In this document: positions 18,604 to 26,926 of the stretch, in pieces
Layout of the letters: the number at the start of each line of letters is the position of its first letter
How positions within the stretch are numbered: position 1 is the first letter of the stretch
DNA from: Methyloversatilis thermotolerans
Lineage (GTDB): Bacteria > Pseudomonadota > Gammaproteobacteria > Burkholderiales > Rhodocyclaceae
Assembly (NCBI RefSeq): GCF_000372885.1
Contig: NZ_KB889967.1
Location: 558,001-622,000 of the forward strand
Reading direction: 5' to 3'
DNA length: 64,000 nt
The notes under the pieces: generated by a model
The model's database searches: none
What the model saw: only the letters and a program-made list of their open reading frames with translations
What the model was told of the DNA's origin: nothing
Program-made: the position numbers and the translations under genes

Positions 18604-20037
18604 ATGAGCGAAATGACTTCCCGCAGAGATTTTTTCCGCAATGCAGGCATCGCTGGTGCCGCTGTGGCCAGCGCGGCCGTGAGCCGTGTGGCGCTGGCGG
18701 CGATTCCGGAGCCGGTGGTCGAGACGACCGCCGACACGCGCGGCCCGCTGGTTCCGCCGACCGGTCGCCCGTACAACCCGGTGGTGACGCTGAATGGCTG
18801 GACGCTGCCCTGGCGCATGAAGGACGGCGTCAAGGAATTCCACCTGGTGGCCGAGCCGGTGGTGCGCGAAATGGCGCCCGGCTTCAAGGTCCACTTGTGG
18901 GGCTACAACGGCCAGTCGCCGGGGCCGACCATCGAAGTGGTCGAAGGCGACCGCGTGCGTATCTACGTCACCAACAGGCTGCCTGAGCGCACCAGCGTGC
19001 ACTGGCATGGCCAGCGCCTGCCCAATGGCATGGATGGCGTGAGCGGGCTGACCCAGCCGGCGATACCGCCGGGCAAGACCTTCGTGTACGAATTCGTCGC
19101 ACGCCGGCCCGGCACCTTCATGTACCACCCGCACGCCGACGAAATGACGCAGATGGCCATGGGCATGATGGGATTCTGGGTCACTCACCCGAAGGGCCGT
19201 CACCCGCTGATCGCACCGGTGGACCGCGACTATGTGTTCCTGCTCAACGCCTACGACATCGACCCAGGCAGCTATACGCCGAAAACCATGACCATGCTGG
19301 ATTTCAACCTGTGGTCCTGGAACAGCCGGGTGTTTCCCGGCATCGCGCCACTGGTGGCACGCCAGGGCGACCGCGTGCGCATCCGCATCGGCAATCTCAC
19401 CATGACCAATCATCCGATACACATTCATGGCCACGAGTTCGAGGTGACCGGCACCGATGGCGGTCCGGTACCGAAAGGTGCGCGCTGGCCGGAGGTAACG
19501 ACCGACATCGCGGTCGGACAGATGCGGCAGATCGAATTCATCGCCGATGAGGAGGGCGACTGGGCCATGCACTGCCACAAGAGCCACCACACGATGAATG
19601 CGATGGGACATGACGTGCCCAACCTGATCGGCGTAGACCAGCGCGGGCTGGCAGAACGCATCGCCGATCTCGTGCCGGGCTATATGGCCATGGGCAGCCA
19701 GGGCATGGCCGACATGGCCGACATGAAGATGCCGCTGCCCGAGAACACGCTGCCCATGATGACCGGCGACGGTCCGTTCGGGCCGCTCGAGATGGGCGGC
19801 ATGTTCTCGGTGCTCAAGGTAAGGCGCGGGCAGAAGGCTGACGACTACACCGATCCCGGCTGGTTCGATCATCCACCGGGTACGGTAGCGTCCGAAGTCG
19901 ACGGCTCCCGGGTGCCACCGGCATCGTCACCTGCGGCGGACTCGCCGACTTCGTCCGGCGAGGCGCACGGATCGGATGCAGAAGGGGTTGAAGTCCATGT
20001 GCGTCGCCCGGGCGTGGGCGGTCACGGGCAGCACTGA
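18604..20037 (+). CDS. Multicopper oxidase, copper-resistance type
   Basis: 477-residue exported cuproprotein, expected to oxidise Cu(I) to Cu(II) in the periplasm. A twin-arginine signal SRRDFF is at 6-11. Copper ligands are visible as HWHG (about 134), HPHADEM, HPIHIHGHEF (about 270) and HCHKSHH (about 322), covering type 1 to 3 sites. A Met-rich stretch (MGSQGMADMADMKMP) lies near the C-terminus, as in CueO/CopA-like oxidases. ATG 18613 is an alternative start. It is the last gene of the copper operon, with a strong hairpin just beyond its stop. Confidence 0.92.
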   Translation: MSEMTSRRDFFRNAGIAGAAVASAAVSRVALAAIPEPVVETTADTRGPLVPPTGRPYNPVVTLNGWTLPWRMKDGVKEFHLVAEPVVREMAPGFKVHLWGYNGQSPGPTIEVVEGDRVRIYVTNRLPERTSVHWHGQRLPNGMDGVSGLTQPAIPPGKTFVYEFVARRPGTFMYHPHADEMTQMAMGMMGFWVTHPKGRHPLIAPVDRDYVFLLNAYDIDPGSYTPKTMTMLDFNLWSWNSRVFPGIAPLVARQGDRVRIRIGNLTMTNHPIHIHGHEFEVTGTDGGPVPKGARWPEVTTDIAVGQMRQIEFIADEEGDWAMHCHKSHHTMNAMGHDVPNLIGVDQRGLAERIADLVPGYMAMGSQGMADMADMKMPLPENTLPMMTGDGPFGPLEMGGMFSVLKVRRGQKADDYTDPGWFDHPPGTVASEVDGSRVPPASSPAADSPTSSGEAHGSDAEGVEVHVRRPGVGGHGQH

Positions 20038-20040
20038 GTT

Positions 20041-20062
20041 CGCCACGGCATCTGCCGTGGCG
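20041..20062. terminator. Perfect hairpin between convergent genes
   Basis: CGCCACGGCA, a 2-nt gap, then TGCCGTGGCG: a 10-bp inverted repeat right after the oxidase stop and before the stop of the convergent HupE-like gene. There is no clear T run, so bidirectional termination is inferred from position. Confidence 0.5.
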
Positions 20063-20069
20063 ACCGACG

Positions 20070-20672
20070 TCAACGTGCGGTGTGGTAGAGCCAGCCGAAC
20101 ATGAGCAGGCCGCTGGCGGCAATCCAGCTTCCAGCCACCCGCACCGCGATGCGTTGCCATCCGGGAACCAGTGCGTTCACCTGCGAGGACAACAGGAGCA
20201 CCAGCACGGCGACCGCGCATACGGCGCCGATCAGGCCCTGCGTGCCTATGCCCGACGGCGTCATGGTCGGGCCGTTGGCCAGACCGTGCAGCAGACCCGC
20301 CGCGATGGCGATGGCGATGATGGCCGCATCGCGCAGCCGCGCGTCCAGAGCCACCAGGGCACCGGTCAGCGCGAAGGTCGCCGTGGTGAGCACAACGAGT
20401 TGCGACGGCAGCGGCGACCAGCGCGCGCCCATCAGTCCGCCGGCCAGCCAGGCCAGTGGAAGTGCGATCACCGCGAACCGGGTGGCGCGACTGCCGCGCT
20501 GTCCGGCGAGCAGCCCCACCGCCAGGGCCACCAGAAGGTCTTCAGGGGTGATGAGCACATGGGCGATGCCATCGTAGAAGTCGCCGAAGCCGGTGCTGGC
20601 CAGGTGGGCTTGTGCCGGCGCGGCGAAAAGCGCAAGGGCGAAGGCGATGACAGCGGGCGCGCTTCGCCTCAC
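20070..20672 (-). CDS. HupE/UreJ-like membrane protein (third of three)
   Basis: 200 residues from a GTG start whose bases overlap the upstream gene's stop (GTGA), the same coupling seen along this operon. A signal peptide (VIAFALALFAAPAQAHLAS) is followed by about six hydrophobic helices. HVLITPEDLLVALAVGLLAGQRG and GLLHGLANGPTM echo the His-containing helices of HupE/UreJ metal transporters, but the first motif has PED in place of the usual GxDH. Transport of nickel or a related metal is a family-level inference. It is the last gene of the minus-strand cluster. Confidence 0.72.
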   Translation of the reverse strand: MRRSAPAVIAFALALFAAPAQAHLASTGFGDFYDGIAHVLITPEDLLVALAVGLLAGQRGSRATRFAVIALPLAWLAGGLMGARWSPLPSQLVVLTTATFALTGALVALDARLRDAAIIAIAIAAGLLHGLANGPTMTPSGIGTQGLIGAVCAVAVLVLLLSSQVNALVPGWQRIAVRVAGSWIAASGLLMFGWLYHTAR

Positions 20673-21265
20673 GCGAGCGCCTTCCACATGAAGAACAGGC
20701 CCGCCAGCGCAACGCCGCCGCCGGCGGCGCGCACAGCCCGCCGCCCCGCGCTCCAGCCGTGCAGCGTGCCGAGCGCGATGCCCACCGCGTGCAGCAGGCC
20801 GGTGGACATGACGAAGCCCAGGCTGTACATCAATGCGCTCGCGCCCTCGGGCAGTTCGGCACCGTGCGCATGGCCGTGGAAGATCGCGAACAGTGCGGTA
20901 ATGACGACGGCCGCCCTGAGTGGCAAGCGTCTTTCGGTCATCACCATGGCACCGAGTACGATGGCCGATGCGGCAATGCCGATCTCGACGCCGGGCAGCG
21001 GAAATCCGAGCAGGCCCATCAGGCCGCCCATCGCCATCATCAGCGGAAACGCGACCGGCAGCATCCAGATGGCGGGTTGTCCCAGCACCGCGCCCCACAG
21101 GCCGACGGCCACCATGGCCAGCATGTGGTCGAGGCCCGATACCGGATGTTCCAGGCCGGCCAGGAAGCCGGCCGCCTGGCCCGCCTCCTGGTGGGCGAAT
21201 GCGGCGGCGGGCAGCAAGAGCATCAGCAGGGCGCCGGGAAGGGTGAACGGTGTGCGCGGTTTCAT
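20669..21265 (-). CDS. HupE/UreJ family protein (second of three)
   Basis: 198 residues with the classic HupE pattern: signal peptide ending AFAHQEAG, then HPVSGLDHMLAMVAVGLWGA, and a later IFHGHAHGAELP. Six to seven hydrophobic helices. HupE proteins carry Ni(II) to hydrogenase or urease systems; neither enzyme is encoded in this window, so the cargo is open. The start ATG at 21265 overlaps the preceding stop by 4 bp and its own stop overlaps the next start by 4 bp. Confidence 0.88.
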   Translation of the reverse strand: MKPRTPFTLPGALLMLLLPAAAFAHQEAGQAAGFLAGLEHPVSGLDHMLAMVAVGLWGAVLGQPAIWMLPVAFPLMMAMGGLMGLLGFPLPGVEIGIAASAIVLGAMVMTERRLPLRAAVVITALFAIFHGHAHGAELPEGASALMYSLGFVMSTGLLHAVGIALGTLHGWSAGRRAVRAAGGGVALAGLFFMWKALA

Positions 21266-22242
21266 GTGACGACTTTCAGGAGGATGGCGATACGCTGCAG
21301 TGTCCAGAAGGCGCCGAGCGCGCCCACGACATAGCCGGGAAAACGCTGCAGCGCCATGTTGCGATCCAGTGCCAGCAGGCGGATCGCGCGGGCGACCAGC
21401 AGTATGCCGACAACGAAGCCCAGTTGTCCGATTTCCACTCCCACGTTGAACATGAGCAGGGCGAGCGGGATGTCCTTCTCCGGCAAGCCGATCTGCGCCA
21501 GACCGCTGGCGAAGCCGAAGCCGTGCAGCAGGCCGAAGGCGAACGCCACCAGCCATGGATTGCGTATGGTGAAGCTGCTGTCGCCGCGCCAGCTTCGCGC
21601 CACCTCCAGCCCAAGGAAAAGTATCGACAGGGCGATGCTGGCATTGAGCGGGGCGGCAGCGACATGCACCACGCCGAAGGTGGCCGCCGCGAGTGTGATG
21701 CTGTGGGCGATCGTGAAGGCGGTGATGGTCTTCACCAGGGTCCACCGGTTGGCGACCAGCAGCAACAGTCCGAGCACGAACAGAAGATGGTCGACACCGA
21801 GCAGGATGTGTTCGATGCCCAGATAGACGTATGAAGCGATACCTTCGGCATGGTCCTGGCCGGATCCGCCCAGTCGCGCCGTGGGTTGCGCGGAGCTGAT
21901 GGTGTAGACCCTGAACGGGGCCTCCAGCCAGTACACCTTGATCAGCGCCGCCGAGTAGGTCTGGCCTATGCCTTCTATCGTGAGCTTGCCGCGCAGTCCT
22001 TCCCGGCCGCACTTCAGCACGTTGCCGTCGGCCGCGCAGCTTTCCGGCCACTTCGGCGTCAGTTCCTGGGCGACCGGCACATTGCCGCTGGCGGTCCATT
22101 GCCAGACGAAGTCGGTGGGCGAGAGCTGGCGTATCTCCATCTCGGCGATGCTCAGCTCGTGTGCGGATGCACCGCCAAACAGCATGAGCATGACCAGGGC
22201 CAGCAGAGCGCGCACCGGGGACGGAAGGCGATGCGGCTTCAT
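21262..22242 (-). CDS. HupE/UreJ family protein with periplasmic N-terminal domain (first of three)
   Basis: 326 residues. After the signal peptide (LLALVMLMLFGGASAHELS) comes a ~110-residue soluble domain with two Cys (ESCAADGNVLKCG), then a six-helix membrane domain of HupE_UreJ_2 type: GIEHILLGVDHLLFVLGLLLL, FTIAHSITLAAATFG, GLLHGFGFASGL. The His-rich helices suggest metal handling. The N-terminal domain could receive metal or interact with an exported partner. It overlaps the parvulin-like gene upstream (ATGA) and the next HupE gene downstream. Confidence 0.85.
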   Translation of the reverse strand: MKPHRLPSPVRALLALVMLMLFGGASAHELSIAEMEIRQLSPTDFVWQWTASGNVPVAQELTPKWPESCAADGNVLKCGREGLRGKLTIEGIGQTYSAALIKVYWLEAPFRVYTISSAQPTARLGGSGQDHAEGIASYVYLGIEHILLGVDHLLFVLGLLLLVANRWTLVKTITAFTIAHSITLAAATFGVVHVAAAPLNASIALSILFLGLEVARSWRGDSSFTIRNPWLVAFAFGLLHGFGFASGLAQIGLPEKDIPLALLMFNVGVEIGQLGFVVGILLVARAIRLLALDRNMALQRFPGYVVGALGAFWTLQRIAILLKVVT

Positions 22243-23117
22243 TCCTTGCGGCCCGTTTCATACTTGATGTTGTATTTGCGCGCCTGGTTGCGTACTGCGG
22301 CGGTGCGCTGTTCGGCCATCGTCTGGTCGGTCCAGTCCTGCAGTATCACGCCGCGCAGCGCGTCGTAATCCGCGGGCCGCGCCGGCGTCTGCGCGATCAG
22401 GCGTATCGCGCGCCAGCCTTCCTTGGCCGGCAGGGCGACCCACTCCTCCCGTGGCGCTTTCTTCAGCGCTGCGGCGAAGTCCTCGCCGTAGCTCTGCACC
22501 ACCGTGGGTTCGGGGCGCGCCTTGAACACCCTCAGTCCAGCCTGTGCATCGCCCGGCGTGCCTGCATTCAGGGCGCGCACGAAGGCACGCACCGCGGCTT
22601 CCCCGTTGTCGCCGGCGAGCACCGCTTCCTGGAAGTCGTAGCGCGCCGGTTCTTCGTACTTGTCACGCCGCGCCTCGAACCAGGTGCGCAAGGTCTGGTC
22701 GTCATAGGGCGGCAGCTTGACGCTGGCCTCGATGATGCTGAGCGCCTTGAATATGACCCGATCCCGTATGGCTTCGTCGCCGCGATCCACCTGCAGCGCC
22801 AGACCTTCGCGGTACAGCACTTCATTGTCGACCCAGCGCTGGCGCAGTGCCGACAGTTCCTGCTCGGTGGGCGGACGACCGCGCGAAGCCTGGAAGATGT
22901 CTATCGCATGCTGGTCGACCTTGGCGTCCACGACGATGGTGTGCGGATCGTAGGCCTTGCCGGACAGTGCGTGATCGATGGCGAACAGCAGTGCGCCGAG
23001 CACGAGGAAGTGCAGCAGTGGATCGCGCAGCCATGCCGGAAGGCCGCCGCGGGAGGAAGAGGGAGCGGCAACAGCAGGGGAGTCGGATTGGGGGGCGGAC
23101 AGGGACATTCTCATCAT
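22239..23117 (-). CDS. Membrane-anchored peptidylprolyl isomerase-like protein (PpiC/SurA type)
   Basis: About 292 residues with a single N-terminal transmembrane segment (PLLHFLVLGALLFAI) and a periplasmic part resembling the SurA/PpiC N-domain (RPPTEQELSALRQRWVDNEVLYREGLAL) followed by a degenerate parvulin-like region. It would assist folding of exported proteins. ATGs at 23117, 23114 and 23108 are all possible and no ribosome site decides; a TTG further upstream is less likely. Its stop overlaps the first HupE/UreJ gene by 4 bp, so the two are translationally coupled. Confidence 0.75.
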   Translation of the reverse strand: MMRMSLSAPQSDSPAVAAPSSSRGGLPAWLRDPLLHFLVLGALLFAIDHALSGKAYDPHTIVVDAKVDQHAIDIFQASRGRPPTEQELSALRQRWVDNEVLYREGLALQVDRGDEAIRDRVIFKALSIIEASVKLPPYDDQTLRTWFEARRDKYEEPARYDFQEAVLAGDNGEAAVRAFVRALNAGTPGDAQAGLRVFKARPEPTVVQSYGEDFAAALKKAPREEWVALPAKEGWRAIRLIAQTPARPADYDALRGVILQDWTDQTMAEQRTAAVRNQARKYNIKYETGRKE

Positions 23118-23164
23118 CGGTGATCGCACGGACCGGGTGCGACGCAAGGAGCGTTAACAACGAA

Positions 23165-23193
23165 GGGACGCCGTGCAAGGTGCACGGCGTCCC
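23165..23193 (-). terminator. 13-bp perfect hairpin between PEP-CTERM and parvulin-like genes
   Basis: GGGACGCCGTGCA, loop of 3, TGCACGGCGTCCC. On the minus strand it follows the PEP-CTERM stop and is trailed by TTCGTTGTT. It could be a terminator, an attenuator or an mRNA-stabilising element within a longer transcript. Confidence 0.55.
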
Positions 23194-23220
23194 GATCACG
23201 GCTTTGGCAGTCGCGGGCTA

Positions 23221-23820
23221 TCAGGCCTGCTTGCGGCTCATGCGACGGGCACCGTAGGCCACGCCGGCCAGACCCAGCGACAGCAGCAGGGCCTGGCTGG
23301 GTTCCGGCACCGCCGTGATGGTCAGGTTGTCGAAGCCGGCACCTTCGGCGTTGGCGAAGGTGATGGAGTGGGCCACGCCATTGAAGGCGTTGGACGCGAA
23401 GTTCCAGTTGCAGTAGGCGGAGTCGCTGCAGCCGTAGGTGGCGTTGTCCACCAGCGCGAAGGCGGCCAGCAGATCGCCGGTGCCATCGAGGCCGGAATAG
23501 ATGTTCACGATGGCGAAGCTGGTGGTGGAGTACCAGAACGACGCGGCGGTGAAACCGGTGGCGAAGTTCATGGTGGCATCTGCGCCAACCACGGTCATGA
23601 CGCCGGTGGGCGACGGCGAATTGGAATAGTAGGGGCCGAGTTCGTCGTTCTGCAGGGCCAGAATGTCCAGACCGAAGGACACGCCCAGCGAATCGGCGTA
23701 GAAGTCGCCGATCGACGCGAAGCTGGTCGGTTCGTCGAAATCGACGACGACATCGGCGGCGAAGGCGGGGGCGCTGGCGAACAGGCCGGCGGCGAGAAGA
23801 GTGGCCAGATTCAGATTCAT
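23221..23820 (-). CDS. PEP-CTERM sorting domain-containing protein 1
   Basis: 199 residues with an N-terminal signal peptide (LATLLAAGLFASAPAFA) and a C-terminal PEP-CTERM tail: VPEPSQALLLSLGLAGVAYGARR, i.e. Pro-Glu-Pro, a hydrophobic helix and a basic end. The tail is the exosortase sorting signal for export to the cell surface. The middle has a beta-rich VDFDEPTSF...SLGVSFG pattern and two Cys; no catalytic domain is seen. It lies 66 bp after the DUF3604 gene, with a hairpin between them, and before the parvulin-like gene. Confidence 0.9.
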   Translation of the reverse strand: MNLNLATLLAAGLFASAPAFAADVVVDFDEPTSFASIGDFYADSLGVSFGLDILALQNDELGPYYSNSPSPTGVMTVVGADATMNFATGFTAASFWYSTTSFAIVNIYSGLDGTGDLLAAFALVDNATYGCSDSAYCNWNFASNAFNGVAHSITFANAEGAGFDNLTITAVPEPSQALLLSLGLAGVAYGARRMSRKQA

Positions 23821-23849
23821 TTCGATACTCCTGTTTTCAACGGATCAAT

Positions 23850-23879
23850 GGATGCGCCGCCGGTTGGGGCGGCGCATCC
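23850..23879 (-). repeat. 12-bp perfect hairpin between DUF3604 and PEP-CTERM genes
   Basis: GGATGCGCCGCC, loop of 6, GGCGGCGCATCC. It starts 8 bp beyond the DUF3604 stop. On the minus strand there is no T run after it, so an intercistronic stability or processing element is as likely as termination. Confidence 0.5.
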
Positions 23880-23886
23880 TGCTTCC

Positions 23887-26103
23887 TTACTTCACACCGG
23901 CGACCTGGGTCGAATTGGCAACCTCGATGAAGATCGGGTTGCTGTAGAACCACAGGTCAGCCCAGGCGGCCACGTCGTATGCCACCATCTTCTGGCCATT
24001 CACGACCGGCAGATGGTTCGGGCAACCGTCGATCTTGGTCATCGACGCCGTGTGGGTCACGTCGTTGCCCGGCACATTGCTGCCGCTTGCCTTGCACGGG
24101 ATGGACAGCGGGGCGATGGCGCGGTTGTTGCTGCCGGCATTGGTATAGACGTCGGCCAGCGGATTGCCCTTGTCGTCGGTTTCGTACGGCACGCCGGCGG
24201 GCAGGTTGCTGCCGCGCAGACGGATGTACTGCGATGCCGCCACGGCCGGGATGCGGAACACCATGGACTTGTATTCCGGATTGCCGGCGACCGATGCCCA
24301 GGTACCGTCGTTGAAGGTCTTGATGACGGCTGCCGTGGTGTTCTTGGCGGCGGCCGGCACGCGGGCCATGTCGGCGTTCTCGACCCAGTCATCCGGCCAG
24401 GCACCGGCGTAGTCGGCGCTGGCGGGCTGCTTGTAACCGGTCACCATGCCGCGGATCACGTCGACATGATCCAGTTCCGGCGCATTCATCGGCTGGGTGA
24501 TGCCGACCTGGGCCAACGACGGGTTGGGGAAGGAGTAGGGCGAGTAATTCGTGCCGGACGGATCGCGCACGACGATGGCGACCACGATTTCGGCACCCGG
24601 GCGAACGCTCAGCTTTTCACCCATGGTGGCGCAACCGGCGACATCGGTATCGGTATTGGCCATCGCGGCATTCAGAGCGAGGCGTTCCACAGATGCGTTG
24701 GTACGGGCAGCGAGACCCTTGTACGAGGCGCACGCCACGAAGCCCAGACGGTCGATCAACTGACCGGAACTGGCGAAGCTGTTGCCGCTGCGCAGGCCGT
24801 CCACGATGGCTTGCGGGCGCACCTTGTCGCTGCCATTGCGCACCATCACGAAATCGCGCTGGTATTCGCCCGGGTAGAAGTCCTGGGTCGAACGCACGTC
24901 GTGGGTACCGAAGCTGCCGCGGTTGTGCCAGTCGGAGCTGGCGAAGAACCACCAGTTGCGACCTTCGCCCAGCAGCGCATCCCACACGCCGCCGATCTGC
25001 GCCGCGTAGACACCGGTACCGCCCCAGGTCGTGCCGCCGACCGAATCCCAGCGCTTGCCACCGAAATTGTTGCGATCCGGGTAGTACTCGCCGCGGTCGC
25101 TGGATGCGCCGTGACCCGGCTGGCTTTCGAAACCGAAAGCGACCCGGGGCGCGGCATTGTTGAAATTGCGCAGGTGTTCGATGTTGAAGCCGTTGCTGCC
25201 GCTCGGATTGAACGGACCGGCACGCTCCAGGTGGGCCGGTACGTAGTAGCTGGCATTCGGATGGTACTTGGCCATCCACTTCACGCCTTCCACCGTCTTC
25301 AGGTGACCGGCTTCGCCACTGTTGTTGGTGAGCTTGGCGGCGGTTGCGTTCCAGTTGGCATCGGCGGCGTTCAGGCTGCCCGGCACCGAACAATCCCAGC
25401 TCTGGCCGGCGCCACGGCTGTTGTCGCTGTCGTTGCGGTCGAAGCAGTAGGACCATTGAGCCAGCGCTGCGGCATTGCCCAGCGGGGTGTAGCCCGGGCC
25501 GGTCGGCAGGCCGGCATGGTCGATTTCGGCCGGCAACTGACCGGTAATCACACTCATCGAGGTGTGCTCGTGACCGGACACGACCGATTCCATGCCCATG
25601 AATACCGGCACGCCCTTCAGTGCGGTGAGGTATTCGGCGATCGGGTAGGAAATTTCCTGGATGGACTGCCAGCGCCACATCGACGGATTCGACTGGCTGC
25701 TCAGAGGCGTGCCATTCGACGCATTGCCCTTGACGGCGGCGGCGCCGATGCTGTTTGCCCAGGTCGTGGTCGGGCCCTTGCCCTCGACGACCGGGTAGGC
25801 CGGCGTGGCGACGGATTCGTCTTCGACCAGCGAGCAGTTGCGGTTGCCATTACCGCCGTGACCGGCCTGGACGAACCAGTCCAGACCCCACGGGGTATCG
25901 ACCTTGTCGGTGGACTTCTTCACCAGCATCTGCATCGAGATCGAGCCATCGGAGCAGGTCGTATGGTTGTGGAAGTCACCGGTCACATAGGTGCCGGCGG
26001 TCTTGCCGGCGCTGGCAACGCCAGGCGCCATGCTCACGGCGACGGCACTGATTGCCATGGCCACGGCCGAGGCAACCGGCGTCATCTTGGTGTTGAACAT
26101 CAT
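23887..26103 (-). CDS. DUF3604 domain-containing exported protein, PHP-like metal-site motifs
   Basis: 738 residues from ATG 26103, chosen for the AAGGA site about 9 bp upstream and the signal peptide beginning there (AMAISAVAVSMAPGVASA). The mature N-terminus TGDFHNHTTCSDGS is a PHP-type metal-binding motif (HxH...D), and the protein is full-length for DUF3604, a family without a proven reaction. HEHTSM, SSDWHNRGSFGTHD and GEDGRNWW-like segments supply further candidate ligands. A metal-dependent (phospho)hydrolase acting outside the cytoplasm is the likely class. It heads the cluster containing a PEP-CTERM protein, a folding helper and three HupE/UreJ-type genes. Confidence 0.85.
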   Translation of the reverse strand: MMFNTKMTPVASAVAMAISAVAVSMAPGVASAGKTAGTYVTGDFHNHTTCSDGSISMQMLVKKSTDKVDTPWGLDWFVQAGHGGNGNRNCSLVEDESVATPAYPVVEGKGPTTTWANSIGAAAVKGNASNGTPLSSQSNPSMWRWQSIQEISYPIAEYLTALKGVPVFMGMESVVSGHEHTSMSVITGQLPAEIDHAGLPTGPGYTPLGNAAALAQWSYCFDRNDSDNSRGAGQSWDCSVPGSLNAADANWNATAAKLTNNSGEAGHLKTVEGVKWMAKYHPNASYYVPAHLERAGPFNPSGSNGFNIEHLRNFNNAAPRVAFGFESQPGHGASSDRGEYYPDRNNFGGKRWDSVGGTTWGGTGVYAAQIGGVWDALLGEGRNWWFFASSDWHNRGSFGTHDVRSTQDFYPGEYQRDFVMVRNGSDKVRPQAIVDGLRSGNSFASSGQLIDRLGFVACASYKGLAARTNASVERLALNAAMANTDTDVAGCATMGEKLSVRPGAEIVVAIVVRDPSGTNYSPYSFPNPSLAQVGITQPMNAPELDHVDVIRGMVTGYKQPASADYAGAWPDDWVENADMARVPAAAKNTTAAVIKTFNDGTWASVAGNPEYKSMVFRIPAVAASQYIRLRGSNLPAGVPYETDDKGNPLADVYTNAGSNNRAIAPLSIPCKASGSNVPGNDVTHTASMTKIDGCPNHLPVVNGQKMVAYDVAAWADLWFYSNPIFIEVANSTQVAGVK

Positions 26104-26302
26104 GTCGGAGGGTCCTTTCAGGAGATGCGAAGGAATAGCTATTGGTCTTGGTCCGGGGCAGGGCCAGCCCTCCGACATTCTCGGGACGCAACGTGACCTT
26201 CCTGTTTCAAGGAGATTAAATGCAAGCGCGCGCAACCATGGGCATGGACTACCCACGGGTGTGCACGCTGCCGCGATGGCCCCTGGCGGGGCTTCGCATG
26301 TA

Positions 26303-26596
26303 TCAGCCCAGCGGTGTCTGTCGCCCGCCGTGCTGCCGGGGATCGTGATGCGGACGACCGTGCGCCGCGTCGGCATCCTGTCCCGGCTTCACCTGCCCGT
26401 GCGCGTTCGCCGCGCCGCAGGCCGGCGCAGCATCGGTCCGGACTCCGCAGTGGTCGTCCGGCTGCGCGAGCAGCGCCGGAGCGATGTGAGGATCGGGGTG
26501 GACGCCTTCATGCGCGAGTGCCCACGACGCAGCAAGTGCAACAGAAAGCAGGGCCGCGACGCGGGTGATTCGACCGGAAACCGGAGGATTGGACAT
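26303..26596 (-). CDS. Small His-rich exported protein
   Basis: 97 residues from ATG 26596, supported by a strong AAGGAG site 8 bp upstream. A signal peptide (RVAALLSVALAASWALA) precedes a short mature chain rich in His, Asp and Pro (HEGVHPDPH, GRPHHDP) with two Cys. No known domain. Composition and its position about 200 bp upstream of the DUF3604 gene, on the same strand, suggest metal binding linked to the HupE/UreJ cluster. Function otherwise unknown. Confidence 0.6.
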   Translation of the reverse strand: MSNPPVSGRITRVAALLSVALAASWALAHEGVHPDPHIAPALLAQPDDHCGVRTDAAPACGAANAHGQVKPGQDADAAHGRPHHDPRQHGGRQTPLG

Positions 26597-26926
26597 CAAA
26601 AAACTCCTTCTGTACAAGGGCTTGGCATGAGATCCATGCCCAATCCTTAAAGAGATTTCACACTCAATAATGAATGTTCAACACGCGCTTATTTTTTGTT
26701 CACACGAACTTTAGTCAGCATCCGTGATGATTTGATGACATCGTTGCAGTTCGCTTCCCGCACGTGCCGGCCTTTTTCATTGAACTGTCACGCACGCCGC
26801 GTACGCTCGCGCGTCTGGCAGGAAGCGGCTCAAGCCGCCACTTTACTTGCGCGACGGATGCAGTGCCGCCGTTTCTGCCCGGGTCCGCTACGTCTCCCGC
26901 TTCCCACGATCACCTCCTCAACGCCC
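26597..26926. other. Divergent intergenic region, AT-rich
   Basis: 330 bp between the minus-strand metal cluster and the 2OG oxygenase. Bases 26640-26740 are unusually AT-rich for this window and must hold the minus-strand promoter; the best guess there is TTGAAC with a poor AAATCT 17 bp on. A Pho-box-like repeat facing right is listed separately. No gene is seen. Confidence 0.5.
26774..26791 (+). promoter_or_regulatory. Candidate Pho box upstream of the 2OG oxygenase
   Basis: TTTTCAT-TGAA-CTGTCAC: two 7-mers separated by 4 bp matching the PhoB consensus at 12 of 14 positions. TACGCT lies 10 bp downstream as a possible -10. It is 135 bp before the ATG, so this is tentative. Confidence 0.35.

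Noticed and set aside
22239-23147. Longer parvulin-like gene starting at 23147
   Set aside because: The codon there is TTG without a ribosome site and the added residues are Arg-rich and unlike the family; an ATG at 23117 is simpler.
23173-26196. 1007-codon plus-strand frame opposite the DUF3604 gene
   Set aside because: The minus strand encodes a signal-peptide protein with PHP motifs and family match; the plus frame is repetitive His/Gly/Arg-rich and featureless.
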